Source: Spirodela intermedia (taxonomy: Eukaryota > Streptophyta > Magnoliopsida > Alismatales > Araceae). From it: a stretch of 64,000 bases of DNA. Below are positions 52,357 to 63,688 of this stretch, piece by piece (the stretch's first letter is position 1; every line of letters starts with the position of its first letter). The stretch spans positions 4,751,001 through 4,815,000 of the forward strand of contig LR746273.1 of assembly GCA_902729315.2 (NCBI GenBank), given 5' to 3'. The notes under the pieces are model-generated. The model was not told where the DNA came from and ran no database searches. It saw nothing but the letters and a program-made list of their open reading frames with translations. A program made the position numbers and the translations under genes.

Positions 52357-52768
52357 CTGTTCTAATGCAAACAAAAGTTCTTAATCGTCCTACAGCATAA
52401 ATTAATAATGAATACTTCACCCCCCAACTTAGAAATGACATTCTCCTCAATGACACAGAAAAATCGAAACAGAATATGTAGAAAATATAATTTTCAAGTG
52501 AAGCATGCATATAGGCAAAGTTAAGCATTAAAAATATTGTCATAAATGATAAAGCTCAGAAAGACATCACCTCAACCTCGTTGTTAATTTTCCACTTTGT
52601 CTTACACTCCTCCTCCTGCACTTTTTCGAAAAAATAAATACAAAAACAAGTATTGCGAAATTCTAAGAAAAACAGAGCTGAGAAAAAATCAAACAGAATG
52701 AAATAAAAACCATGGGTTGCCTCCCATGCAATGCTGAATTTAATGTCTTCAATTGGACAGCTCTTAGA

Positions 52769-54012
52769 TCATATAAGATGATCTATGGCCATCAAAATAT
52801 ATTTGTATCCCAAGGTAAGTTTCATGATATTCTTTTTCAGATTTAGCATAAATTCATATACTTCATATATATATCTTGACATACTTTCAGCCAAAATAAA
52901 ATGGAAATTAACAAAATTTTCCCAAAAATAAAATTTCCATTTTGAAAAGAATCTTTCCTCATTTCTATCTTGTTTTGTAAGGCTCTCATTCATTAATAAA
53001 TACTTTCTATTAATAGACCATAAAATGTGATCAGGCCATATAATTTTCAAATTAGCTCTTACCCAATCTATAATTTTTTCATCTAAATTGATATCTCTAA
53101 TTCTTCCACTCACCCATTTCTTAATGTCTTCTTTTATTTGCATAATCTTCCCCTGCTCCATTTTATCTTCCATACATATTTGTTCAATTTGCGAGGAGTG
53201 AAATATTTCAAGCTAGAAATAATTCTAATAGGCTGTGGGGTTTGAAGGATGGAAGGATTGTCTTCTTTAATCTCAGATCTAATGAATTCAGTAAAATTCA
53301 AATTTTCTCCTTCAAAATTATCTCTATATTCATATCCATTATTTTTGTTTCTCCCTATTAGTTGAATCAACTCTTTTTCTAGCTTTTTGTTTCTCAACTC
53401 ATCAAATTCTTCGTCTTCCCAGGAGCTATCTTTTAATTTCGGTATATGATATACATCATCATCCTCACTATCAACATCCATGGCTGTAAAATTATGATTA
53501 GATTTATTAATTTCATCTCCTACATCTCTCAAATGAATTGATTTTTCCTCACCTGAAATATGTTTTTCTTCATTTCTGTCCTTACTCCCTTCTACTAAAA
53601 TTTGGATGATTTTTCCATGATCAGCTGTTGTTTCTTCATCTAAGGGCTCTTTCTCCTCACCATCCTCACTATATTCATACATCAATTGTGAGTAATAAAT
53701 GATTTTATTCAAATTTTCTGTTACTATATTTTCAGCGTTAATATTCTCATTTACTTCTAATTGCTCATCGATTTCTTCTAATAATTGAAAAAAAGGATCA
53801 GGTAAAATATTCTCACTCAATGTATTCATTGTCCTATCATTTTTATTTCTTGGGTTTTTTTCTAAATTTATCCAGCTAGACTCTCCTTGCTGAAATCCTA
53901 TTATTAGACAGTTTCTTGAATTTTCTATGGGCTGACTAGGTGGCTGTCCCTCTTCTCTCCTATTCCCAAGAGCCTCTATAATTTGTTTCTGGTGTAGCAT
54001 CATTTGATTCAT
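52769..54012 (-). pseudogene. Second frame (unknown function) of family-1 element, copy 2
   Basis: Here the frame is nearly open. 54012-53134 encodes a Gln-rich start (MNQMMLHQKQIIEALGNRRE), then an acidic region (DVDSEDDDVYHIPKLKD, SSWEDEEFDEL) and KLEKELIQLIGRN. The last part, 53173-52769, is open in the adjacent frame (DIKKWVSGRIRDINLDEK, then FFSKWKFYFWENFVNFHF) and ends DHLI-stop. Against copy 1 the break is a single missing T near 53213. No protease, RT, RNase H or integrase motif is present and I recognise no domain. It occupies the place of pol. Function unknown. Confidence 0.6.
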
Positions 54013-54050
54013 AGTTTGTTACATTATTTGGCTCATTTGCTGCATCATTT

Positions 54051-54990
54051 CTATAGTATCAGGTTGGGTTCGAGAGGGCTGATTTTTCTAAAATCTGTTT
54101 TCTTATTTTGCACAAAATTTAGAGTTTGAATTGGATCTAAGTGCTTCTGGATTTTGAATATTATTTGGGTTTCTCCACGAAAAATTATTCCCCAATTAGG
54201 ATTATAAGAATTAGAAAAATATTCTCTATTTTTTCTAAAATCATGGGATACTTGCACTTGTTTTTGCCTAAGATGATATTGAAATTCGAAATGATCATTT
54301 TCACCATACATAGGATGTGTACTATTTGAATTAAATTGATGGTTAAGAGACTTTCTAATATTGTCAATAGGTAAATCAAGTTTTTCTAATCTTTGATTAA
54401 TCTGATTAACCTCATTTTTAAATTTAGAATCATCATCATGATGCAATTCTAAGTAAATCTTTGAATTTTTCCCATGTCTCATGCAAAGTTTCTCCTGATC
54501 TTTGAGAAAAATTTCATATATGTTTTCTCATATTTTGAGTTTTTCCTAAGGGATAAAATTTTCGAAGAAAGGCCTATTCTATGTCTTCTCAACTAGTTAA
54601 TTCTCTATCTAATATGGATAGCCAATGACTAGCTTTATCCCTAAGTGTATGAGGAAATAATTTCATCTTAATAATTTACAGTGTAACTTGAGGGAAATTA
54701 ACTAAATCACAGACCATATGAAATTTTTCTAAGTGCTGATGAGGTTCCTCTAAAGGCAATCCATGAAAATTAGGAAGCATTTGAAAAATTCCTAGATTTA
54801 TTTCGAATTTAACAATGGGTGTTAATGGGACTCTAATATTGGATGCTTTTTGAAATGAATAAGGGATATAATGATTTTTCATGGCCATAGGATTGCTCTC
54901 AGTTTGACCTGTACTTCCTTCAGGATTCATCAAAATTAATTTTTCTTTTGGATTTTTAGTTTTGAATGAAATAATATCAAAGGATTTTCT
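54051..54990 (-). pseudogene. gag pseudogene of family-1 element, copy 2
   Basis: Homologous to the intact gag at 62501-63538. The N-terminal part is open at 54676-54933 (PEGSTGQTESNPMAMKN, FHGLPLEEPHQHLEKFHM). An internal deletion near 54450 removes the NRIFYDGLLEQHRN region, joining the FKDLL area to the ELHHDDDSKF area, and stops lie near 54590-54680. The C-terminal part is open at 54051-54482. Non-functional as Gag. Confidence 0.8.
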
Positions 54991-55236
54991 AGCCTTGGAT
55001 ACAAGGATCTTCTACCATGCATAAAAAATCAATAAATTTGAGGGAAAATTTTAGTAATTGTTACCCTCCTTTAGTATGCTCTAGTCCTTGCCTTGCTTCT
55101 TTTCATTCCCTTTTTCTAAAAAAAATCGGTAAGAACCAAAAAAAGCAAATCTTAATTTTTTTTTTGTGTACTCTAAGAGAAAAGCAGAAAAATACTAAAT
55201 ATTATGCAATACATCCCTGCCAACGGCGCCAAAATT

Positions 55237-56774
55237 TGATGTGACTTAGTTGTTTCAAATTAAATCATGCAAATCTTAAATTTATAAAACTAGAAAATAT
55301 GATTTTTTTGAACAAATATATCAATTATAATTCAATAAAACTTCCAAAAAAATAACAGTAATTTTCCAGGTCGATCACAAGGATGTAATATAATATCTGG
55401 TAATTATTCAGAATTTGCCTCAAAGAATACTGTTTTCTATGAATTTTATACTAAGAAATGAAAAGGAAATATATTTAAAATTGACGAAAAAAAGAAACAA
55501 GGGTGCGGACGTTAGGGTGACGTCAGCGTCCTGACGATTCTTACGTAAGCGATTACAGACGATTTAATTGATCAAATTAAGATTTATAAAAGCCGAAAGA
55601 ATCGTAATAGAACGAAGTATATTTTGCTAAATTAAAATCACACAAAGTATCACTAAATGAAGCGTAAATTAAATTGAAAGTAGGAAAATAGAGTTCCGGC
55701 ATCGCGACGGCGATGCGTCGGCGATGCACCGGAATCCTGAGTGTTCGGGAGGATCGTCGTGCAGTGTCCATGGCCTTGAAGGCTCTCCTTGGACAAAGAC
55801 GATGTGGGCAATCTCTAGATCTTCTCGCGAAGTCTAGAGATTAATGAAATGGGTCGTCGAGTCGTCTCCAGCGGCTGTCACCCGGCGGAGTGGAAAAACA
55901 GTGACTTTGTGGCTCTCCGGCGGCTGTCACCCGACGAGCTTCATCCTCAGGTCCGTGCAGCAAGAGGAGGCTCTTCATCGCATCTGATATGCTCTCAGGA
56001 GGTGGCGACTCGTCTCCCAGCGGATCATCCTCTTCTTGATGACGGCTTGTTCGTTGATCAATCGGAGATGCTTTACTCAATGGATTCGCAATCCTTTTAT
56101 CGCGAATTGTTCAGTAATTTTAGTAACAATACTCTACGAATCGCGTTGACAAGATTTTCACTGATGATCCAACGATTCTGGTTGCTTAATCGTTCACCGA
56201 CGATCTACAAGAAAGTCGCGATAATCAGATAAAAAATATGAATTTTGGCTTTGGGAGGATTCGAACCCACGCCGGTTGCCCGCCTTTTTTGGGGAGGGTG
56301 TGACTCGGGTTTAGTCCCACATTAGTTGTGCCGAAATTTCTAGTGAATATATAGTAATATTATATTTCCGATCAAGTCCCTTTCTCGCATGTGTACGACC
56401 ACTCCTTGCGCGACAACCGGCTGGCCACCGGTGATGTGGAAGGAGGGTGGCGCACACGTGCCCCTATCGGTCCAAGCTGCTCGAGCCCCTACTCACAGCT
56501 ACTCCTCGACTGCACTTCCGACCCACTTGCGGCCCCGGCTGGCCAGCAAGTCCCCCTCATTTTGCTTTATTTTTATTTTAATTTCTTTTCTTTCATTTAT
56601 CTCAAAAGTAAGATTGTAAAAATCGTATAAAATCACATAATTACCCAAAAATTCAGTTAATTAATTAAAAACCACTTTTCACACTTTAACATAAATATAA
56701 GTCTATTTATCATGAGTTAAGGCTAAAAATATATTATTTACTAATTATTAACTCATGATAATAAAGATTTATCA
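55237..56774 (-). repeat. Family-1 5' LTR of minus element copy 2
   Basis: Minus orientation: begins TGATGTGACTTAG beside the primer-binding region and ends AAAGATTTATCA at 56774. At 1538 bp it is slightly shorter than the solo LTRs because of internal deletions. Its USE is mutated (CCCACATTAG), unlike the other copies. Confidence 0.85.
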
Positions 56775-57549
56775 CGCCCCACCTCCATTTAGCTCCTCTT
56801 TGTCGGGTGACAGCCACCGGAGAGCCGCAAAGTCATTGTTTTTTCGCTCAACCGAGTGATAACCGCCGGAGATGATTCAACGACTCATTTAATTGATCTC
56901 TAGACTTTGTAAGGAGATCTAGAGATTGCCCACGTTGTCTTTGTCCAAGGAGAGCCTTCGAGGCCGTGGATACTGGACGACAATCCTCCCGAATGCTTAG
57001 GATTCTGGTGCATCGCCGACATATCGCCGCCGCGACGTCGGAACTCTGTTTTCTTGCTTTCAACTTACTTTTCATTTCATTAGTGATAATTTGTTGATTT
57101 TAATTTACCAAAATATACTTCGTTCAATTACGATTCTTCTGGCTTTTACAGATCTTAATTTGATCAATTAAATCATTTGTAATCGCTTACGTAAGAATCA
57201 TCGAGCAAAACTCTATTTTCACCTGATTTGCATTCGTCGGGCGCTGACGTCATCCTAACGTCCACACCCTTATTTCCCTTTTTCGAGAATTTTAAATATA
57301 TTTTCTTTTCATTTACTAGTATAAAATTCATAGAAAATAGTATTCTTTGAGAAAAATTCTGAATAATTATCAGATATTATATTACATCCTTTGATGGACC
57401 TGGAAAATTACTACTATTTTTGAAAGTTTTATTGAATTATAATTGATATATTTGTTCATAAATACTTCTAAATATCCAAAAATTTGTATTTTCTAGTTTT
57501 ATAAATTTTAAATTTGCGTGATTTACTATACAAAAATTAAGTCAAGTCA
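56775..57549 (+). repeat. Family-1 LTR fragment, plus (3' half)
   Basis: It starts mid-LTR at CGCCCCACCTCCATT and ends AAGTCAAGTCA. It is joined on the left to the end of an inverted LTR and on the right directly to the middle of a gag frame, without primer-binding site or gag start, so both joins are rearrangements. Confidence 0.8.
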
Positions 57550-60500
57550 CCTCTTAACCCTCAATTTAATTCAAATAGTACATGTCCTATGTATGGTGAA
57601 AATGATTATTCTTAATTTTAATGCTATAATTTAGATTAATCATTTCACCTTATGCAAGAACAAGTGCAAGTAGCTCACGATTTTAATAGAAATAGGGAGC
57701 CTTTTTTAAATTCTTATAATCTTAATTGGAGAAATAATTTTTCATAGAGAGACCCAAATAATATTCAAAATCCAAAAGCTCCTAAACCTAATTCAAACTC
57801 TGAATTTTGTCCGAAATAAGAAAATAAATTTTAGAAAAATTAGCCCTCTCAAATCCAACCTGATGCTATGGAAATGATGCAGCAAATATGCCAAATGATG
57901 CAACAAACTATGAATCAAATGATGTTGTAGCAGAAACAAATTATAGAGGCTCTTGGGAATAAGAGAGAAGAGGGATAACTACCTAAGCCCATAGAAAATC
58001 CAAGGAACCGCCCAACAATAGGATTTCAACAAGGAGAGTCTAGTAGCATGAATCTAGGGAAAAATCCACGAAATGAAAATGTTAGGACAGTGAATTTATT
58101 AAAGAGTGAGAAGATTTTACCTAATATTTTATCCCCAAACATTAGAAGGAAAACGTGGACAGCCCAAAACAAAATAAAATATGAGTAGAAGAGGATTTTA
58201 TAGATTTTATCAAGGAAATTGTGAAAGAGAGGACAACCATTCCATTTCCTAAAGCTCTAGAGCCTAGACAAAGAAATAAAAATGAACACAATTAAGAAAT
58301 AAAGAAAATTTTACAAGTTGTGCGAATTAGTCTTCCTTTACTTACTGTCATTGTTGAACATATTCCTAAATATGCTAGAGTTTTGAAAGAAATGTGTATA
58401 CCAAAAAAACCACCTAGAGTAGAAAAATTATCTATGCATGCTAGTGCTTTATTATTAAATCAATTACCATATAAATTGAGAGATACTAGTGCCCCTTTAA
58501 TTTCATGTGATATTGGTGGATCTATTTTTCATAATGCATTACTTGACACCAGTGCTAGTATTAATTTATTACCTGTAAGTATTTGTGATAAATTTAATAT
58601 TGTTGATCTTAAACCTTCTACCATTACCTTAAAATTACTGATAGATCCATAAAATATCTTAAAGGTATTTTAGAAAATGTGATAGTGATAGTTAAAAGGT
58701 GTAAATTTCCAGCTGATTTTGTAGTGCTAGAAATGGATTTTAATGGACAATTTTATGATACACTAATCATCCTAGGGAGACCATTTTTTCATACAACAAA
58801 GATGAATATTGATTTTCTCATAAGTATTGTGAAAATTTCATGTGGAGATCAATCAGTAGAAATTAAAATTTTTGAGGTATTAAATGATCTTTAGAAATTC
58901 CAAGTATATGATTGTCATACTATAGATCTTCTAGATGATTTTGATGATCTAGATGTTATTGATGATTGTGTGCTAAAAGAATTAGAGGAAATAGAGAATA
59001 TAAATTTGGGAGAAAAGAAAGAGGAAGATCATCTAAATTTGGGAGAAAAGAAAGAGGAAGATCATCTAAATTTAAAGTTGAAACCTCTTCCCTCTAGTTT
59101 AAAATATATGTTTTTAGAGGAAAATAATTCATTCATATTATTATTGCAGCAGATTTGAATGATGAACAGGAAGAAGAATTATTAGATATACTTTGAAAAA
59201 ATAAGAAGGCTATTGGGTAGAAAATGGATGATCTTAAGGGCATTGATATGAGTGTATGCATGCATAGTATACATCTACAAGAGGGGGATAGAACTAATAG
59301 GGAACCACTACAAAGATTAAATCCTAACATGATGGAAATTATAAAAAAAAAAAATTAAAGTTGTTGGCTGCTGATATTATTTATCCTATTTCAAATAGCA
59401 AATGGGTTAGTCCTACACAAGTGGTGCCAAAAAAATCAGGGATCACGGTTATAAAAAATGAAAATGGAGATGAAATACAAATAAGATTAACTATCGGTTG
59501 GAGGGTTTGCATTGATTATAAAAAATTAAATTCAGTTACTAGAAAAGATCATTTTCCCCTACCATTTATTGATCAAATTCTAGAAAAACTTTTTTTATTT
59601 TCTAGATGGATACTCTAGTTATAATCAAATTTATATAAACCCTTTAAATCAATAAAAAACAACTTTCACTTGTCCATTTGATACTTTTGCTTTTAAACGC
59701 ATGCCTTTTGGTTTGTGTAATGCGCTAGCCACATTTCAAAGATGTATGTTGTCTTTTTTTTCTGATATGACTAAAAAATACATGAAAACTTTTATGGACG
59801 ATTTTTCTATTTTTGGTGAATCATTTGACGAATGCTTGAATCATTTACAGCATGTACTTGAGAAGTGCATAGAGAAAAAAATAATTTTGTGTTGGGAGAA
59901 ATCACATTTTATGGTTAGAGAGGGAGTTGTGTTGAGTCATAATGTGAGTGAAAGGGGTTTAGAGGTGGATAGAGCAAAAATTGATATTATATCTAAAATA
60001 AAACCTCCAAATTCAGTAAACAGATTAGATCTTTCTTGGGTTATGCAGGTTATTATAAAAACTTTATTCAAGATTTTTCAAAAATTTCTAAATCTCTCAC
60101 CATGTTATTATCTAAAGATGTGCCTTTTAATTTTGATGAGAAATATTTTGTCTTTTTTTGAAATAAAAAGATTACTCACTAAGGCACCCATTTTAGAAGC
60201 TCCTAATTGGTCCCTTCTCTTTGAAATAATGTGTGATGCATCGAATTATGCAGTGGGAGCTATGCTAGGACAAAAAAAAGAGTCAAAACCCATAGTAATT
60301 TTATATGCTAGTAAAACTATATCCGATGCTTAATTAAATTATACCACGACTGAAAAAGAGTTGTTAGCTGTAGTATTTTTGTTAGAAAAGTTTAGATCAC
60401 ATATTTTTGGAGCTAAAATTATTATTTATACTGATCATGCAGTATTAAAATATTTGTTAAATAAAAAAGATGCAAAGCCACATTTATTAAGATGGATTTT

Positions 60501-60648
60501 ATTATTGCAAGAATTTGACTTAGAAAAAAAAGATAAAAAAGATTTCGAGAATGTTGTTACTAACCATCTTTCTAGATTGAGTGATACATGAATAAATGTA
60601 GCACCTTTACAAGATGTATTTCTAGATGAACAATTGATGACAGCTTAA
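57550..60648 (+). pseudogene. Pol-coding Athila/Tat-type element: gag tail, protease, RT, RNase H (decayed)
   Basis: It starts in the gag C-terminus (NPQFNSN block) and runs through a degenerate Gln/Met-rich region. Protease is open at 58320-58652 and 58679-58894 (LLDTSASINLLP, with the catalytic Gly of DTGAS changed to Ser; ILGRPF). RT begins at 59361 (YPISNSKWVSPTQVVPKK). The main open stretch is 59701-60333 (MPFGLCNALATFQRCM, catalytic FMDDFSIFGES, WEKSHFMVREG, CDASNYAVGAMLG). RNase H continues at 60361-60591 ([26 protein letters not shown]). A frameshift lies near 60030-60170 and stops elsewhere. Pol is cut after DEQLMTA at 60648 by the LTR that follows. Integrase is absent. It is non-functional, though RT motifs are well kept. 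Confidence 0.87.
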
Positions 60649-62289
60649 TGATAAGTCTTCATTATCATGAGTTAATAATTAGTAAATAATATAGTTTTAG
60701 CCTTAACTCGTGATAAATAGACTTATATTTGTGTTAAAGTGTGAAAAGTGGTTTTCAGTTGATTAATGTGATTTTTTCGGTAATTATGTGATTTTATACG
60801 AATTTATATGATTTTTACAGTCTTACTTTTGAGATAAATGAAGAAAAAGAAATAAAACTAAAATATTGCAAAATGGGGGGGACCCGCCGGCCAGCTGGGC
60901 CCGCAAGCGGGTTAGAAGCTCAGTCAGAGAGTAGCCGTGAGCAGGGGCTCAAGCGGCTTGGACCGATAGGGGCACGTGTGCGCCACTCCCCTTCCACGTC
61001 ACTAGTGGCCAGCCGGCTGTGGGGCAAGGAGTGGTCGTACACACGAGAGAAGGAACTTTGCCTAGAAAGCTAGCACTACTATATATTCGCCCGAAAAATC
61101 GGCGCACAATCGATGTGGGACTAAACCCGTGTCACACCTTCCTCAGAAGGGGCGGACAACCGGCGCGGGTTCGAATCCTCCCAGAGTCAAAATTTATATA
61201 TTTTTATCTCATTATCGTGACTTTTCTGCAGATTGCTAGTGAAGGATTAAGCAACGAGAATCACTGGATCATCAGCGAAAATCTCGTCAATGCGATTCAC
61301 GGAGCATTGCTACTAAAATTGTTGAACAATTTGCAATAAAAGGATCGCGAATCCATCGAGTAAATCATCTCCGATTGATCGACGAACAAGCCGTCGTCAG
61401 GAAGAGGATGATCCACCGGGAGACGAGTCGCCACCTCTTGAGAGCGTACTAGATGCGATGAAGAGCCTCCTCTTGCTGCGCAGACTTGAGGATGAAGCTC
61501 CCTGACACGCGCCCTACTTCCATCCAGCTCCTCTCTGTCAGGTGACAGCCGCCGGAGAGCCGCAAAGTCGCTGTTTTTCTGCTCTGCCGGGTGACAGCCA
61601 CCAGAGACGACTCGGCGACCCATTTCATTAATTTTTAGACTTCGCAAGAAGATCTAGAGATTGCCCATGTCGTCTTTGCCCAAGGAGAGCCTTCGAGGCC
61701 GTGGACACTGCACGACAATCCTCCCGAACACTCAGGATTCTGGTGCATCGCCGACGCATCACCGTTGCGACGCCGGAACTCTATTTTCCTACTTTTAAAC
61801 TTACTTTACGCTTCATTTAGTGAACTTTTTGTGATTTTAATTTACCAAAATATACTTTGTTCTATTATGATTCTTCTGGCTTTTGCAGATCTTAATTTGA
61901 TTAACTAAATCATCTGTAATCGCTTACGTAAGAATCGTCGGGCGGAACTTTGTTTCTGCCCGATTCGCATTCGCCGGGCACTAACGTCATCCTGACGTCT
62001 GCACCCTTATTTCCTTCTTTTTCATGAATTTTAAATATATTTCCTTTTCATTTCCTAGTATAAAATTTATAGAAAATCGTATTCATTGAGAAAAATTCTG
62101 AATAATTATCAGATATTATATTACATCCCTATGATCGACTTGGAAAATTACCGCTATTTTTGGAAGTTTTATTGAATTATAACTGATATATTTATTCAGA
62201 AATACTTCTAAATATCTGAAAATTCATATTTTCTAGTTTTATAAATTTTATATTTACGTGATTTAATATACAACGACTGAGTCACGTCA
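60649..62289 (+). repeat. Family-1 5' LTR of element copy 3, plus
   Basis: TGATAAGTCTTC...GAGTCACGTCA, 1641 bp, followed directly by a primer-binding site. It enters the older Pol frame after DEQLMTA, so this element inserted into the decayed pol-coding copy. The 5-mer to its left is CTTAA; the partner duplication would lie beyond the window. Antisense TATA and USE are at 61080-61085 and 61111-61121. Confidence 0.9.
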
Positions 62290-62500
62290 AATTTTTGCGC
62301 CGTTGCCGGGGATGTATTGCACAATATTTACTATTTTTCTATTTTTCTCTTAGAGTACACAAAAAAAAATTAACTCTTGTTTTATTTTCTTTTTGCCGAT
62401 TTTTTTTAGAAAAAGGGAACAAAAAGAAGCAAGGCAAGGACTGAAGCATCCTGAAGGAGGGTAACAATTGCTAAATTTTCCCTCAAATTTATTGATTTTT

Positions 62501-63538
62501 ATGCATGGTAGAAGATCCTTGCATCCAAGGCTAGAAAGTCCTTTCATTATTTCATTCAAAAATAAAGATGCGAAAGAAAAATTAATTTTGATAGATCCTG
62601 AAGGAAGTACAAGTCAAACTGAGAACAATCCTATGGCCATGAAAAATTATTATATCCCTGATTCATTTCAAAGAGCATCCAATATTAGAGTCCCATTAGC
62701 ACCCAATGTTAAATTCGAAATAAATCTAGGAATTTTTCAAATGCTCCCTAATTTTCATGGATTGCCTTTAGAAGAACCTCATCAGCACTTAGAAAAATTT
62801 CATTTGGTCTGTGATTTAGTTAATCTCCCTCAAGTTACACCGGAAATTATTAAGATGAAATTATTCCCTCATACACTTAGGGACAAAGCTAGCCATTGGC
62901 TATCCACATTAGATAGAAAATTAACTAGCTGGAAAGATATAGAACAAGCCTTTCTTCGAAAATTTTATCCCTTAGGAAAAACTCAAAATATAAGAAAACA
63001 TATATGGAGTTTTTCTCAAAGACCAGGAGAAACTTTGCATGAGACATGGGAAAAATTCAAAGATTTACTTATAAAGTGTCCTTATCATGCTATACCCAAG
63101 TGGCAGCTCAATAGAATTTTTTATGATGGATTATTAGAACAACATAGAAATATGGTTGATTCTATATATAGAGGAGCTTTTATGGGGAAAACCCCTAATG
63201 AGATTTATAGTCTTTATGAGAATTTAAGTGAAAATTCTAGAGATCAAGCCTCTTTTGAATTATATGACAGGGATATGAAGAGAGGAATTTATGAATTGTA
63301 TCATGATGATGATTCTAAACTTAGAAATGAGGTTAATCAGATTAATCAAAGATTAGAAAAACTTGACTCACTTATTGACAATATTAGAAAGCCTCTTAAC
63401 CCTCAATTTAATTCAAATAGTACAGGTCCTACGTATGGTGAAAATGATCATTTCGAATTTCAATATCAGCATAGACAAGAACAAGTGCAGGTACCCCACG
63501 ATTTTAGTAAAAATAGAGAATATTTTTCTAATTCTTAA
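62501..63538 (+). CDS. gag of family-1 element copy 3 (uninterrupted)
   Basis: Retrotransposon structural protein expected to assemble cytoplasmic particles. The frame is open for 345 codons from ATG 62501 (MHGRRSLHPRLESPF), aligned with the starts in other copies; the open frame extends further upstream to 62468 but without conserved sequence. The retrotransposon gag core lies at about residues 100-260: HTLRDKASHWLSTL, FLRKFYPLGKTQNIRKHIW, ETLHETWEKFKDLLIKCP, NRIFYDGLLEQHRNMVDSI. A coiled-coil-like stretch (EVNQINQRLEKLDSLIDNI) follows. No CCHC zinc knuckle is seen. The frame ends at 63538, and stops at about 63548, 63638 and 63870 separate it from the second frame, so even this copy is damaged downstream. 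It is the best-preserved gag in the window. Confidence 0.85.
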   Translation: MHGRRSLHPRLESPFIISFKNKDAKEKLILIDPEGSTSQTENNPMAMKNYYIPDSFQRASNIRVPLAPNVKFEINLGIFQMLPNFHGLPLEEPHQHLEKFHLVCDLVNLPQVTPEIIKMKLFPHTLRDKASHWLSTLDRKLTSWKDIEQAFLRKFYPLGKTQNIRKHIWSFSQRPGETLHETWEKFKDLLIKCPYHAIPKWQLNRIFYDGLLEQHRNMVDSIYRGAFMGKTPNEIYSLYENLSENSRDQASFELYDRDMKRGIYELYHDDDSKLRNEVNQINQRLEKLDSLIDNIRKPLNPQFNSNSTGPTYGENDHFEFQYQHRQEQVQVPHDFSKNREYFSNS

Positions 63539-63688
63539 AATCCTAATTAGGGGAATAATTTTTCGTTGAGAAACCCAAATAATTCTCAAAATCCAAAAGC
63601 ACTTAGATCCAATTCACATTTTGAATTTCGTCCAAAATAGGAACATAGATTTCAGAAAAATCACTCCTCTCAAATCCAACCTAATGCT

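Larger units (their letters stand above)
52357..55236 (-). mobile_element. Family-1 gag-bearing element, copy 2 (internal region)
   Basis: On the minus strand, starting at the 5' LTR (55237-56774): primer-binding region (about 55216-55234, reverse of TGGCGCCGTTGGCAGGGA), gag, a second frame of unknown function, then a tail that continues across the nested solo LTR to the 3' LTR. A second polypurine-like tract (reverse of CACCCCCCAACTTA, 52418-52431) lies inside the tail. No protease, RT or integrase is present anywhere between the LTRs. Confidence 0.82.
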
